From the NCBI GenBank assembly GCA_900550415.1, contig URSO01000065.1, positions 1 through 11,693 of the forward strand: 11,693 bases of DNA, written 5' to 3'. Positions 1 through 6,723 of the stretch are shown piece after piece. The DNA is from an uncultured Collinsella sp. (lineage in GTDB: Bacteria; Actinomycetota; Coriobacteriia; Coriobacteriales; Coriobacteriaceae). Position 1 is the first letter of the stretch, and every line of letters starts with the position of its first letter. The notes under the pieces were generated by a model. The model was not told where the DNA came from and ran no database searches. It saw only the letters and a program-made list of their open reading frames with translations. Position numbers and translations under genes: made by a program.

Positions 1-30
1 GACGAGCCGCTCTAAGTCTCGGAAAGCCAA

Positions 31-62
31 GGGGCGAGACCGGCAGCTGCCAGTCTCGCCCC
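31..62. terminator. Strong hairpin near left edge, possible terminator
   Basis: GGGGCGAGAC (31-40) pairs perfectly with GTCTCGCCCC (53-62). The sequence between is GGCAGCTGCC, itself a palindrome, separated from the outer stem by one C/A mismatch, so the whole stretch folds into one long GC-rich stem. On the + strand only TT follows (64-65), and on the - strand the next bases are TTGGCTTTCC, so neither side has a good U-tract. It probably ends transcription of a gene left of the window or separates that gene from the MarR operon. The hairpin is seen directly; the terminator role is inferred. Confidence 0.5.
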
Positions 63-177
63 CTTAATGAACCTATCGAAAACTCCGGGATACGCCGTGG
101 CCCGCTGAATCTACGCTGCGAAGACTGTCCAAGATTCCCCTGGCACCGGCACCCCAGCACTGCCACAAAATCGATTC

Positions 178-243
178 GGTACCTTGACAATCAGTTAGGT
201 ACCTCTAGAATCACTTAGGTACAAAACAATTTCTCTACCTAAC
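178..243. promoter_or_regulatory. Putative MarR operator: TTAGGTAC repeats
   Basis: AATCAGTTAGGTAC (189-202) and AATCACTTAGGTAC (209-222) form a direct repeat with 13 of 14 bases identical and a 20-base period, close to two helical turns. GGTACCT (178-184) and AGGTACC (197-203) form an inverted repeat around the -35 hexamer. A further inverted half-site, TACCTAA (236-242), lies just before the ribosome binding site. MarR proteins are dimers that bind inverted repeats and commonly autoregulate, so these sites are the natural targets of the gene that follows. The repeats are seen directly; the assignment to this MarR protein is inferred. Confidence 0.6.
184..211 (+). promoter_or_regulatory. Promoter of the MarR-ABC operon
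   Basis: A perfect -35 hexamer TTGACA (184-189) is followed after 16 bases by TAGAAT (206-211), a five-of-six match to the -10 consensus. Transcription would begin near base 218, giving a leader of about 45 bases before the ATG at 263. The hexamers are interleaved with copies of TTAGGTAC, so a bound repressor would block RNA polymerase directly. This is the most consensus-like promoter in the window. Confidence 0.75.
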
Positions 244-262
244 TAAAGAAAGGAGCAACACC

Positions 263-769
263 ATGTGCGACGAATGCATCGACCTCTGCCCCCATACGCC
301 GGGCGGCGACCCCATCGAGCCTGCAGATTCGCCCGAGGCGCAATCGCAATCGGATGCACTTGCCAAGCGCATCCTTAACGGGCTTGGCTTCTGCGGCCAT
401 TACATGCACTTTCATGGCGGAGGCGTATCCGGCAAGGCGCCCATCATCTGCCTGCTGGCCAAGCAACCCGGCGGCGAGATGTCGCAGCAGGAGCTCGGCA
501 TGCACTTTGACCTCAAGCCGGGATCGCTTTCCGAGATCCTGTCCAAGCTCGAGCTCAACGGCCTCATCGAGCGCAGCCGTAACCCCAAGGATCGACGGCA
601 ACTCACCATTCGCCTGACCGAAACCGGCCGGGAAAACGCCCGCATCGACCAGGCGGCCCGCATCCGCTTTAGAGAACGGGCCTTTAGCGCGCTCACCCAC
701 GACGAGCGCGAGGACCTCGCCGAAATGCTCGATAAAATCCGCGTAACCTGGGAGGAACTGGATGATTAA
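263..769 (+). CDS. MarR family winged-helix transcriptional regulator, Cys/His-rich N-terminus
   Basis: This is a 168-residue DNA-binding regulator, probably a dimeric repressor of its own operon and of the two ABC genes that follow. The winged helix spans roughly residues 58-125: helix region 74-81, recognition helix about 84-97 (LKPGSLSEILSKLE), then a wing with the typical DxR pattern (NPKDRRQLTIRLTETG, 107-122). Flanking helices would form the dimer interface. The ATG at 263 is supported by AAAGGAG (249-255) seven bases upstream. This start puts Cys2, Cys5 and Cys9 in the first nine residues, and Cys44, His46, His49 and His51 form a second cluster (CGHYMHFH). Such clusters are not usual in MarR proteins and suggest metal or redox sensing, which is an inference. 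The stop codon overlaps the next gene by eight bases, so translation is likely coupled. Confidence 0.88.
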   Translation: MCDECIDLCPHTPGGDPIEPADSPEAQSQSDALAKRILNGLGFCGHYMHFHGGGVSGKAPIICLLAKQPGGEMSQQELGMHFDLKPGSLSEILSKLELNGLIERSRNPKDRRQLTIRLTETGRENARIDQAARIRFRERAFSALTHDEREDLAEMLDKIRVTWEELDD

Positions 770-2606
770 AACCCTCATGGGAAGCATCCGCGACTATATG
801 AAAGTCACTGTTGCCACGCCGCTGCTCGTGCTTGGCGAGGTGCTCTGCGAGATGCTGATTCCATTTATCACCGCCAACCTGATCGACGCCATCAAAGACG
901 GCGCCACCGTAGCCGAGATGCTTCCCACCGCAGGCTTTTTGGTGCTCATCGCGCTGACGTCGCTTGCTTTTGGCGCCGCGGCTGGTGTCACCTGCAGCCA
1001 TGCGAGCTGCGGATTCGCCAAGAACCTGCGTCACGACCTGTTCTACAAGATCCAGACGTTCAGCTTTGCCAACATCGATGAGTTCTCGAGCTCCTCGCTC
1101 GTCACGCGCCTGACCACCGATATCAACAACGTGCAGCAGGCCTTTATGATGATCATCCGTATCGCCGTGCGCGCGCCGCTGGTATTGATCTTCGCCTTTA
1201 CCATGGCGTTTATCATGGGCGGCAGCGTCGCCATGGTCTACCTGGTCATCATTCCGCTGCTGGGCTTTGGACTGTTCTTTATCATCTTTAAGGTGCGCCC
1301 CATCTTCTCGCGCGTGTTCCACAAGTACGATGCCCTTAACGAGTCCGTCGAGGAAAACGTCACCGGCATGCGCGTGGTCAAGAGCTATGTGCGCGAAGAC
1401 TTTGAGAAGGAGAAGTTCGCGACCGCCGCGCGCGACGTCCAGATGGACTTCACCCGCGCCGAGAAGCTGCTCGCCTTTAACAACCCCATGATGAACATCT
1501 GCGTCAACGGCGCGTTTGTCGTCATCATCTACCTAGGCTCCAAGCTCATCATCACGAGCCAGGGCACGCTGTTCGACGTGGGCCAGCTCTCCTCGACCTT
1601 TACCTATGGTTTCCAGATTCTCATGAGCCTGATGCAGCTGTCGATGATCTTTGTCATGGTGACCATGGCCGACGAATCGGCACACCGCATTGCCGAGGTG
1701 CTGGCCGCCGAGCCCACGATCGCCAATCCCGCCGAGCCCGTGCTCGAGGTTGCCGACGGTTCCATCGACTTTGACCACGTGAGCTTTAAGTATTCCGCGC
1801 ATGCGAAACGCCAGGCGCTCGACGATATCGACCTGCACATTACGAGCGGCGAGACCATCGGCATCATCGGCGGCACCGGCTCGGCCAAGTCCACGCTCGT
1901 TAACCTCATCGCCCGCCTGTACGACACCACCGAAGGCGCTGTGCGCGTGGGCGGCGTGGACGTGCGCGACTACGACCTGGACGCGCTGCGTCACCAGGTC
2001 GCCATGGTGCTGCAGAAAAACGTGCTGTTTAGCGGCACCATCGCCGAGAACCTGCGTTGGGGCGACCCGAACGCCACCGACGAGGAAGTCCGCGAGGCAG
2101 CGCATCTGGCCTGCGCCGACGAGTTTGTCGACGGTTTCCCCAAGGGCTACGACACCTGGATCGAACAGGGCGGCTCTAATGTTTCGGGCGGTCAGAAGCA
2201 GCGCCTGTGCATTGCACGCGCCCTGCTGCGTCGCCCCAAGATCTTGATCCTGGACGACTCCACCAGCGCCGTCGACACCAAGACCGACGCAAAGATCCGC
2301 GCAGGACTGGCAAGCTATCTGCCCAACACGACCAAGCTCATCATCGCCCAGCGCATCAGCTCCGTGCAGGACGCAGACCGCATCATCGTCATGGAGGGCG
2401 GCCGTATCGCGCAGATCGGCACCCATGACGAGCTGCTTAAGACGAGCGAGATCTACCGCGAGACCTTTACCTCGCAAAACAAGATGTCTGCCGAAGGTAC
2501 GCAAGACGCCGACGACGTCTCTGGCGACGCGAACACGGCGGCAGACAACACCGACATGACCGCAACGCAAGCTCAGACCCAGGAAGGAGGCGAGGCCCAT
2601 GAGTAA
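762..2606 (+). CDS. ABC exporter half-transporter with degenerate ATP site (permease-ATPase fusion, subunit 1)
   Basis: This 614-residue half-transporter has an N-terminal membrane domain of about six helices (residues 15 to about 300) and a C-terminal ATPase domain (about 335-575). The ATP motifs are non-standard. Walker A is GGTGSAKS (370-377), with Ala375 where Gly normally precedes Lys376. The Q-loop Gln is 418, and the signature is a normal VSGGQ (474-478). Walker B is ILILD (494-498), followed by Asp499 instead of the catalytic Glu. The switch position is Gln530 instead of His. This pattern marks the degenerate partner of heterodimeric exporters of the BmrC/BmrD and TM287/TM288 type, and the next gene supplies the other half. 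Residues from about 578 form an acidic, Ala/Thr-rich tail that is probably disordered. GGAGG (751-755) precedes the ATG by six bases, and the start overlaps the MarR stop. The substrate is unknown; a MarR neighbour suggests drug or toxic-compound efflux. Confidence 0.92.
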   Translation: MIKTLMGSIRDYMKVTVATPLLVLGEVLCEMLIPFITANLIDAIKDGATVAEMLPTAGFLVLIALTSLAFGAAAGVTCSHASCGFAKNLRHDLFYKIQTFSFANIDEFSSSSLVTRLTTDINNVQQAFMMIIRIAVRAPLVLIFAFTMAFIMGGSVAMVYLVIIPLLGFGLFFIIFKVRPIFSRVFHKYDALNESVEENVTGMRVVKSYVREDFEKEKFATAARDVQMDFTRAEKLLAFNNPMMNICVNGAFVVIIYLGSKLIITSQGTLFDVGQLSSTFTYGFQILMSLMQLSMIFVMVTMADESAHRIAEVLAAEPTIANPAEPVLEVADGSIDFDHVSFKYSAHAKRQALDDIDLHITSGETIGIIGGTGSAKSTLVNLIARLYDTTEGAVRVGGVDVRDYDLDALRHQVAMVLQKNVLFSGTIAENLRWGDPNATDEEVREAAHLACADEFVDGFPKGYDTWIEQGGSNVSGGQKQRLCIARALLRRPKILILDDSTSAVDTKTDAKIRAGLASYLPNTTKLIIAQRISSVQDADRIIVMEGGRIAQIGTHDELLKTSEIYRETFTSQNKMSAEGTQDADDVSGDANTAADNTDMTATQAQTQEGGEAHE

Positions 2607-4518
2607 GGCAACGACCGCCGAGCGCGCGCTCAACCGCAAGGGCGGCACCATGTCGCGCCTCATCAAGACGCTCTTTGGCTTCTATCCCGTGCTTTTGCCC
2701 CTTGTCGTCGCCGGCGTGGTGCTCTGCGCCATCATCAACTCCATCGGCGCGACCTTCCTGCAGAGCGCCCTGCAGATTATTAGCGAATCGTGGCAGTCGG
2801 GCGATTGGGAAGCCGCACAGCCCAAGATTCTGCAGCTCGTGACCACCCTCGCCTGCATCTACGGCGTCGGTGTCCTGTCCTCGCTCTTCTGGAACCGCGC
2901 CATGGCTATCGTCACGCAGGGCTCGCTCGAGAAGCTGCGCGAGATGATGTTCAACCGCATGCAGGACCTACCGATCCGCTACTTCGACACGCACCAGCGC
3001 GGCGATATCATGAGCCACTACACCAACGACATCGATACGCTGCGCCAGATGATCAGTCAGTCGCTGCCCAACCTGCTCATGACGATCATCATCATTGTCA
3101 CGGTGTTCTTTATCATGCTGTACTACAGCGTGTGGATGTGCCTGGTCATCATCGCCGGCGTCGCCTTTATGACCTTTATGACCAAGCTGCTCGGCTCCAA
3201 CTCCGCGCGTTTCTTCATTGCGCAGCAGACCGAGCTCGGCGTGGTCGAGGGCCATATCGAGGAGGTCATGAACGGCCAGAAGGTCGTCAAGGCGTTCTGC
3301 CACGAGTCTGCCGCCGAGGCCGATTTTGACGAGCGCAACGAGAAGCTCTTCGAGGTCTCGCAAAAGGCCAACATGTACGCCAACATCCTCATGCCCATCC
3401 TTATGAACCTGGGCAACCTGCTCTACGTGCTGGTGGCCCTTGCCGGCGGCATTTTCCTGGCACTGGGCGTGCCCAACCTGAGCATCTCGGGCATGGCGCT
3501 GTCCATCGCCGTCGTGGTGCCGTTCCTCAACATGACCAAGCAGTTCTGCGGACAGATCGGCCAGATCTCGCAGCAGATCAACGCCGTGGTCATGGGCCTC
3601 GCCGGCGCCGACCGCATCTTTGAGCTCATCGACGAGAAGCCCGAGGCCGACGAAGGCTACGTGACGCTCGTCAACGCACAGGTGAACCCCGAGACTTGGG
3701 AGTTCGAGGAGGCTGACCACCACACCGGCATGTGGGCATGGAAACATCCGCACCGCGCAACCGGCGAGATCGAGTACGTACCGCTGCGCGGCGACCTGGT
3801 CATGGACAACGTCGACTTTGGCTACACGCCCGACCACGAGGTGCTGCACGGCGTGTCCGTGTTTGCCAAGCCGGGCCAGAAGGTCGCGTTTGTCGGCGCC
3901 ACCGGTGCCGGCAAGACGACCATCACCAACCTCATCAACCGCTTCTACGACATCGCCGACGGCAAGATCCGCTACGACGGCATCAACGTCAACAAGATCC
4001 GCAAGGCCGACCTGCGCCGAAGCCTGGGCGTCGTGCTGCAGGACGTGAACCTGTTCACCGGCACCGTGATGGATAACATCCGCTACGGCAACCTGGATGC
4101 GACCGACGAGGAGTGCATCGCGGCGGCCAAGCTCGCGGGCGCGGACGACTTTATCACCCGCCTGCCCGACGGCTATGACACCATGCTCACCGGCAACGGC
4201 GCCCAGCTGTCGCAGGGCCAGCGCCAGCTGATCTCGATCGCCCGCGCTGCCGTCGCCGATCCGCCGGCAATGATTCTGGACGAGGCAACGAGCTCCATCG
4301 ACACCCGCACCGAGGCTATCGTGCAGGCGGGCATGGATAAACTCATGGAGGGCCGCACGACGTTTGTCATCGCGCACCGCCTGTCCACCGTGCGCAACTC
4401 CGACGCGATCATCTGCCTGGACCACGGCCGCATCATCGAGCGCGGCAACCACGACGAGCTGATCGCCAAGCGCGGGTATTACTACCAGCTGTACACGGGA
4501 GCGTTTGAGCTGGAGTAG
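2599..4518 (+). CDS. ABC exporter half-transporter with consensus catalytic residues (permease-ATPase fusion, subunit 2)
   Basis: This 639-residue protein is the partner of the preceding half-transporter. After a hydrophilic N-terminus of about 20 residues come about six membrane helices (to about residue 330) and an ATPase domain (about 398-630). Walker A is a consensus GATGAGKT (433-440, Lys439). Walker B ends at Asp561 with catalytic Glu562, and the switch His593 is present. The signature is LSQGQ (537-541) rather than LSGGQ. It would face the degenerate Walker motifs of subunit 1, while VSGGQ of subunit 1 would complete the working site here. The linker between the two domains (about 348-398) is roughly 30 residues longer than in subunit 1 and contains GMWAWKHPHR (377-386). 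AGGAAGGAGG (2581-2590) lies eight bases before the ATG, and the start overlaps the previous stop by eight bases. Met18 (base 2650) is a weaker alternative start. Confidence 0.92.
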   Translation: MSKATTAERALNRKGGTMSRLIKTLFGFYPVLLPLVVAGVVLCAIINSIGATFLQSALQIISESWQSGDWEAAQPKILQLVTTLACIYGVGVLSSLFWNRAMAIVTQGSLEKLREMMFNRMQDLPIRYFDTHQRGDIMSHYTNDIDTLRQMISQSLPNLLMTIIIIVTVFFIMLYYSVWMCLVIIAGVAFMTFMTKLLGSNSARFFIAQQTELGVVEGHIEEVMNGQKVVKAFCHESAAEADFDERNEKLFEVSQKANMYANILMPILMNLGNLLYVLVALAGGIFLALGVPNLSISGMALSIAVVVPFLNMTKQFCGQIGQISQQINAVVMGLAGADRIFELIDEKPEADEGYVTLVNAQVNPETWEFEEADHHTGMWAWKHPHRATGEIEYVPLRGDLVMDNVDFGYTPDHEVLHGVSVFAKPGQKVAFVGATGAGKTTITNLINRFYDIADGKIRYDGINVNKIRKADLRRSLGVVLQDVNLFTGTVMDNIRYGNLDATDEECIAAAKLAGADDFITRLPDGYDTMLTGNGAQLSQGQRQLISIARAAVADPPAMILDEATSSIDTRTEAIVQAGMDKLMEGRTTFVIAHRLSTVRNSDAIICLDHGRIIERGNHDELIAKRGYYYQLYTGAFELE

Positions 4519-4533
4519 GCAGGTTTGTTCCAC

Positions 4534-4641
4534 GGAGGGTGCCCCGGGGGCGGCGGGGTAATTCCTCCGTGCTCAAACATTCTCGCTGCGCTGCGAAACT
4601 GCGCGCGGAGGAAATACCCCGCCGCCCCCGGGGCACCCTCC
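4534..4641. repeat. 108-base palindromic element with 36-base arms
   Basis: The left arm (4534-4569, beginning GGAGGGTGCCCC) is the reverse complement of the right arm (4606-4641, ending GGGGCACCCTCC) with a single mismatch in 36 positions. Pairing continues a few bases inward through a G-T wobble. The loop holds a second imperfect palindrome, TCGCTGCGCTGCGA (4583-4596). The element sits between two convergent genes. Neither side has a run of T, so it is not a normal intrinsic terminator, although such a stem could still slow or block polymerase. It contains no reading frame of note and no evident target duplication. It looks like a dispersed intergenic repeat or a non-autonomous mobile unit, which is inferred. 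Confidence 0.75.
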
Positions 4642-4683
4642 TGCGCGCAATCGCCCGTCATTTAGAGCGGAATAAAAGTAACT

Positions 4684-4708
4684 AAAAGAGCCCCGTCCCA
4701 GGTGAGCT
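4684..4708 (-). terminator. Weak candidate terminator after the LysR gene
   Basis: Reading the - strand, AGCTC (complement of 4704-4708, overlapping the stop codon) can pair with GGGCT through one G-T wobble, and TTTT (complement of 4684-4687) follows. The stem is only five pairs with a long loop, so support is weak. The large palindrome further on could also end this transcript. Confidence 0.25.
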
Positions 4709-5585
4709 AGGTGAGAAGCTGGGCCATGGCGTTGACGAATTTTTGGACTTGGAGGGTGGGCTCGAGCGGGTAGTGCAAATAGACCGGCACCTCGCGACCG
4801 CATAGAAACGGTACGCCCACAAAGGCCGGGTGCACGCCCGACCATGCTCCGCAGGTGAGCACCGCATCGCCCTTTTCCTCCGCCTCGTTAAAGAGCGCAA
4901 AGTCGAAGCTATCCACGTCGATCACGTCCACGCCGCCGTCGGCCAACAGGTCGATGCGCAGGCTGTCCATAGCGTCGTTGCCGTGACGGAGCACGCGCAG
5001 GCGCATGCCCTCCAGGTCGGCAACCGTGATGCGCGTCTTGCGCGCAAGCGGGCTCGTGCGCGGCACATCAATATAAAACGGTACGTTGACGATAAGGAGC
5101 TTTTGGCAGGCGTCGCCCCAGCGCGGGGTCGAAAAACTCGACTGCACTACATCCACTTCGCGACCAAGACTGCGCATGACGGTCTCGCGCTCATCGTAGA
5201 GGTCACTCACCGGCACAATCTCAAAGCGCAGCGACGGCTCCAGCTCGTGCACACTCGGCCACATCGACAGCGTTTGGCGCCCCGGGCACATCATCGACAC
5301 GCCCAGACGCACGGCGCCGCCATCGCCCGCTGCGCGTCGGGCACGGCGCAACGCATCCTCGGACTGACGCATGATCGAGCGCGCATCGTCTACCAGCAGC
5401 GCACCCGCCGGCGTCACCTTAACGCCCGAATGCGAGCGCTCGAACAACGTGATGCCAAACTCGGCCTCGAACCCCGACACCTGTTTGACGAGAGCCGGGG
5501 TCGACACACGTAGTTTTGCCGCCGCGCGCGAGAAGCTTCCCAGCTCCGCGGCGGCCGATATGGCCTCAAGTCGTCGATCGTACAC
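4707..5585 (-). CDS. LysR family transcriptional regulator (GTG start)
   Basis: This 292-residue regulator has an N-terminal winged helix-turn-helix (about residues 3-61, with FSRAAAKLRVSTPALVKQVS as the core). A linker helix follows, then a periplasmic-binding-protein-like effector domain from about residue 90 to the end, the usual LysR layout and length. I place the start at the GTG complementary to 5583-5585. On the - strand GGGAG (complement of 5592-5596) lies six bases before it, and the protein then starts at MYDRRLEAI, where LysR similarity begins. An in-frame ATG 11 codons upstream (5616-5618) has no ribosome binding site. The gene is divergent from the dehydrogenase/transporter/oxidoreductase set, the classic arrangement for a LysR activator of its neighbour. 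The effector is probably the pathway substrate or an intermediate, but nothing in the sequence identifies it. Confidence 0.88.
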   Translation of the reverse strand: MYDRRLEAISAAAELGSFSRAAAKLRVSTPALVKQVSGFEAEFGITLFERSHSGVKVTPAGALLVDDARSIMRQSEDALRRARRAAGDGGAVRLGVSMMCPGRQTLSMWPSVHELEPSLRFEIVPVSDLYDERETVMRSLGREVDVVQSSFSTPRWGDACQKLLIVNVPFYIDVPRTSPLARKTRITVADLEGMRLRVLRHGNDAMDSLRIDLLADGGVDVIDVDSFDFALFNEAEEKGDAVLTCGAWSGVHPAFVGVPFLCGREVPVYLHYPLEPTLQVQKFVNAMAQLLT

Positions 5586-5652
5586 GTCAATCTCCCGTTT
5601 TCGCGCCCGTGGCCACATGGTGCCACAGGAGGTTGTTTTCGCAGGTCATGCG

Positions 5653-5662
5653 CTCAATTGAG
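5653..5662. promoter_or_regulatory. Perfect 10-base palindrome CTCAATTGAG
   Basis: This self-complementary site lies in the divergent control region, about 70 bases upstream of the LysR GTG. It falls near the candidate -10 region of the LysR promoter, so it could be an autoregulatory site. A 10-base palindrome can also occur by chance, so support is modest. Confidence 0.3.
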
Positions 5663-5682
5663 AATAAACTGCATCGCACAGT

Positions 5683-5699
5683 GTAAACCTATGGTTAAC
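5683..5699. promoter_or_regulatory. Putative LysR binding dyad
   Basis: GTAAACC (5683-5689) and GGTTAAC (5693-5699) form an inverted repeat around TAT with one mismatched pair. It lies upstream of the candidate promoter of the dehydrogenase gene and inside the divergent gap, where LysR recognition sites normally sit. The expected T-N11-A core is not exact because the mismatch falls on those positions, so the assignment is tentative. Confidence 0.4.
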
Positions 5700-5720
5700 G
5701 CCATTCTAACAAATATGCAA

Positions 5721-5749
5721 TTCACCTGCGCAAATGCAAAGCATACGAT
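5721..5749 (+). promoter_or_regulatory. Candidate promoter of the SDR-MFS-Gfo/Idh set
   Basis: TTCACC (5721-5726) and TACGAT (5744-5749) are separated by 17 bases, each matching four of six consensus positions. A weak basal promoter with a dyad centred about 30 bases upstream of its -35 region suits LysR activation. Transcription would start near 5756, giving a leader of about 60 bases that includes the hairpin at 5766-5792. Confidence 0.4.
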
Positions 5750-5765
5750 AACCAGCGAAAACCAC

Positions 5766-5792
5766 GTGGGTCGATTAATGGGAGCGACCCAC
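5766..5792 (+). promoter_or_regulatory. Leader hairpin ahead of the SDR gene
   Basis: GTGGGTCG (5766-5773) pairs perfectly with CGACCCAC (5785-5792) around an 11-base loop containing GGGAG. The ribosome binding site AAGGGAAG (5806-5813) lies outside the stem and the start codon is at 5819. No U-tract follows. The stem may stabilise the mRNA or be bound by a protein; it matches no riboswitch class I know. Confidence 0.4.
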
Positions 5793-5818
5793 CGGGAGGC
5801 ACAAGAAGGGAAGTTCCT

Positions 5819-6700
5819 ATGAGCAATTGGCTTAAGCTCGAGGGCGATGTCTGCGCCGTGACCGGCGCGCTCGGCGGTATGGGCGTCGAGATTTGCCGCG
5901 AGTTCGCCCGCAACGGCGCCAACGTCGTCTTGCTCGACCTAGACGAGGAGAAGGTCAAGGCAGCAGCCGCCGACCTCGCCGCCGAGTTTGGTATCCACGC
6001 CGAGGGCTACAAGATGAACGCCACCGACGAGGCCGAGGTTCAGGCTGCCGTCGACGCCACCATCGCCAACTTCGGCCGCGTCGACGTTCTCGTCAACACC
6101 GCCGGCATCCTGCGCTTCGCCGCCATGGAGGACCTGCCGCTAAGCGACTGGGAGCAGGTGCTCAACGTCAACCTCACCGGCTACTTCATCACCTCGCAGC
6201 GCTTTGGTCGCGAGATGATCAAGGCCGGCCAGGGCCGCCTAGTGCACATCTCGACCGTTGCCAGCCACTCCCCCGAGACGTTCTCGGGCGTGTACAGCTC
6301 CACCAAGGCGGGCGTCAACATGATGTCCAAGATGCTCGCCGCCGAGTGGGGCCCCTACGGCGTCCGCTCCAACTGCGTCGAGCCCTGCTTTGTCAAGACA
6401 CCCATGTCGGCAAGCTTTTACGCCGATCCCGAGGTCGAGAAGAGCCGCAGCCGCCTCATCGCCACGCGCCGCATCGGCGAGGTCAGCGATATCGCCAACG
6501 CCGTCATGTTCCTGGCGTCCAAGCGCTCGGACTTTACCACCGGCGACGCCATCAAGGTCGACGGCGGCTTCTCCAACATGATGGGCGACCTCACCGCCAA
6601 GCCCGGCGGCCGCCGCGCCTTTGCCGACAACTACCTCAAGAACAAGGGCGTCGAGCTCTGGTCCGATGAGTCCGGCGTCGCAAAGCCGACTGACCAGTAA
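5819..6700 (+). CDS. Short-chain dehydrogenase/reductase (classical SDR, probably NAD-dependent)
   Basis: This 293-residue protein is a classical SDR oxidoreductase acting on a hydroxyl or keto group. It shows the Rossmann motif TGALGGMG (15-22) and Asp40 at the end of the second strand, which in this family favours NAD(H) over NADP(H). It also has NTAG (93-96), the NVNLTG segment (116-121) and the catalytic YSSTK pair Tyr159/Lys163. The residue 13 before the catalytic Tyr, normally Ser, is Thr146, with Ser145 beside it. The core ends at about residue 255 (VDGGF), and about 38 further residues (to ADNYLKNKGVELWSDE and beyond) make it longer than the usual 250 residues. AAGGGAAG (5806-5813) supports the ATG. 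It is the first gene of the set divergent from LysR. Sugar-alcohol, hydroxy-acid and steroid substrates are all possible, and the sequence does not decide between them. Confidence 0.92.
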   Translation: MSNWLKLEGDVCAVTGALGGMGVEICREFARNGANVVLLDLDEEKVKAAAADLAAEFGIHAEGYKMNATDEAEVQAAVDATIANFGRVDVLVNTAGILRFAAMEDLPLSDWEQVLNVNLTGYFITSQRFGREMIKAGQGRLVHISTVASHSPETFSGVYSSTKAGVNMMSKMLAAEWGPYGVRSNCVEPCFVKTPMSASFYADPEVEKSRSRLIATRRIGEVSDIANAVMFLASKRSDFTTGDAIKVDGGFSNMMGDLTAKPGGRRAFADNYLKNKGVELWSDESGVAKPTDQ

Positions 6701-6723
6701 ACCAGCCCGGTAGAAAGGGGCGC

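Noticed and set aside
1..15. Possible 3' end of an upstream + strand gene (codons D E P L then TAA at 13-15)
   Set aside because: Five codons are too few to support a gene, though the hairpin at 31-62 would fit as its terminator.
66..177. Region before the MarR promoter
   Set aside because: No frame with a ribosome binding site, no RNA gene and no convincing repeat was found. It appears to be ordinary intergenic DNA.
2968..4533. Long - strand open frames opposite the ABC genes (also 1533-2666)
   Set aside because: Composition mirrors the GC-rich third positions of the real genes, and no domain is visible.
4534..4641. Large palindrome as an ordinary bidirectional terminator
   Set aside because: No T-run follows on either strand and the arms are much longer than terminators need, so I list it as a repeat element.
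4830..5513. A 227-codon + strand frame opposite the LysR gene
   Set aside because: His/Arg-rich with no domain, whereas the LysR frame has full family structure.
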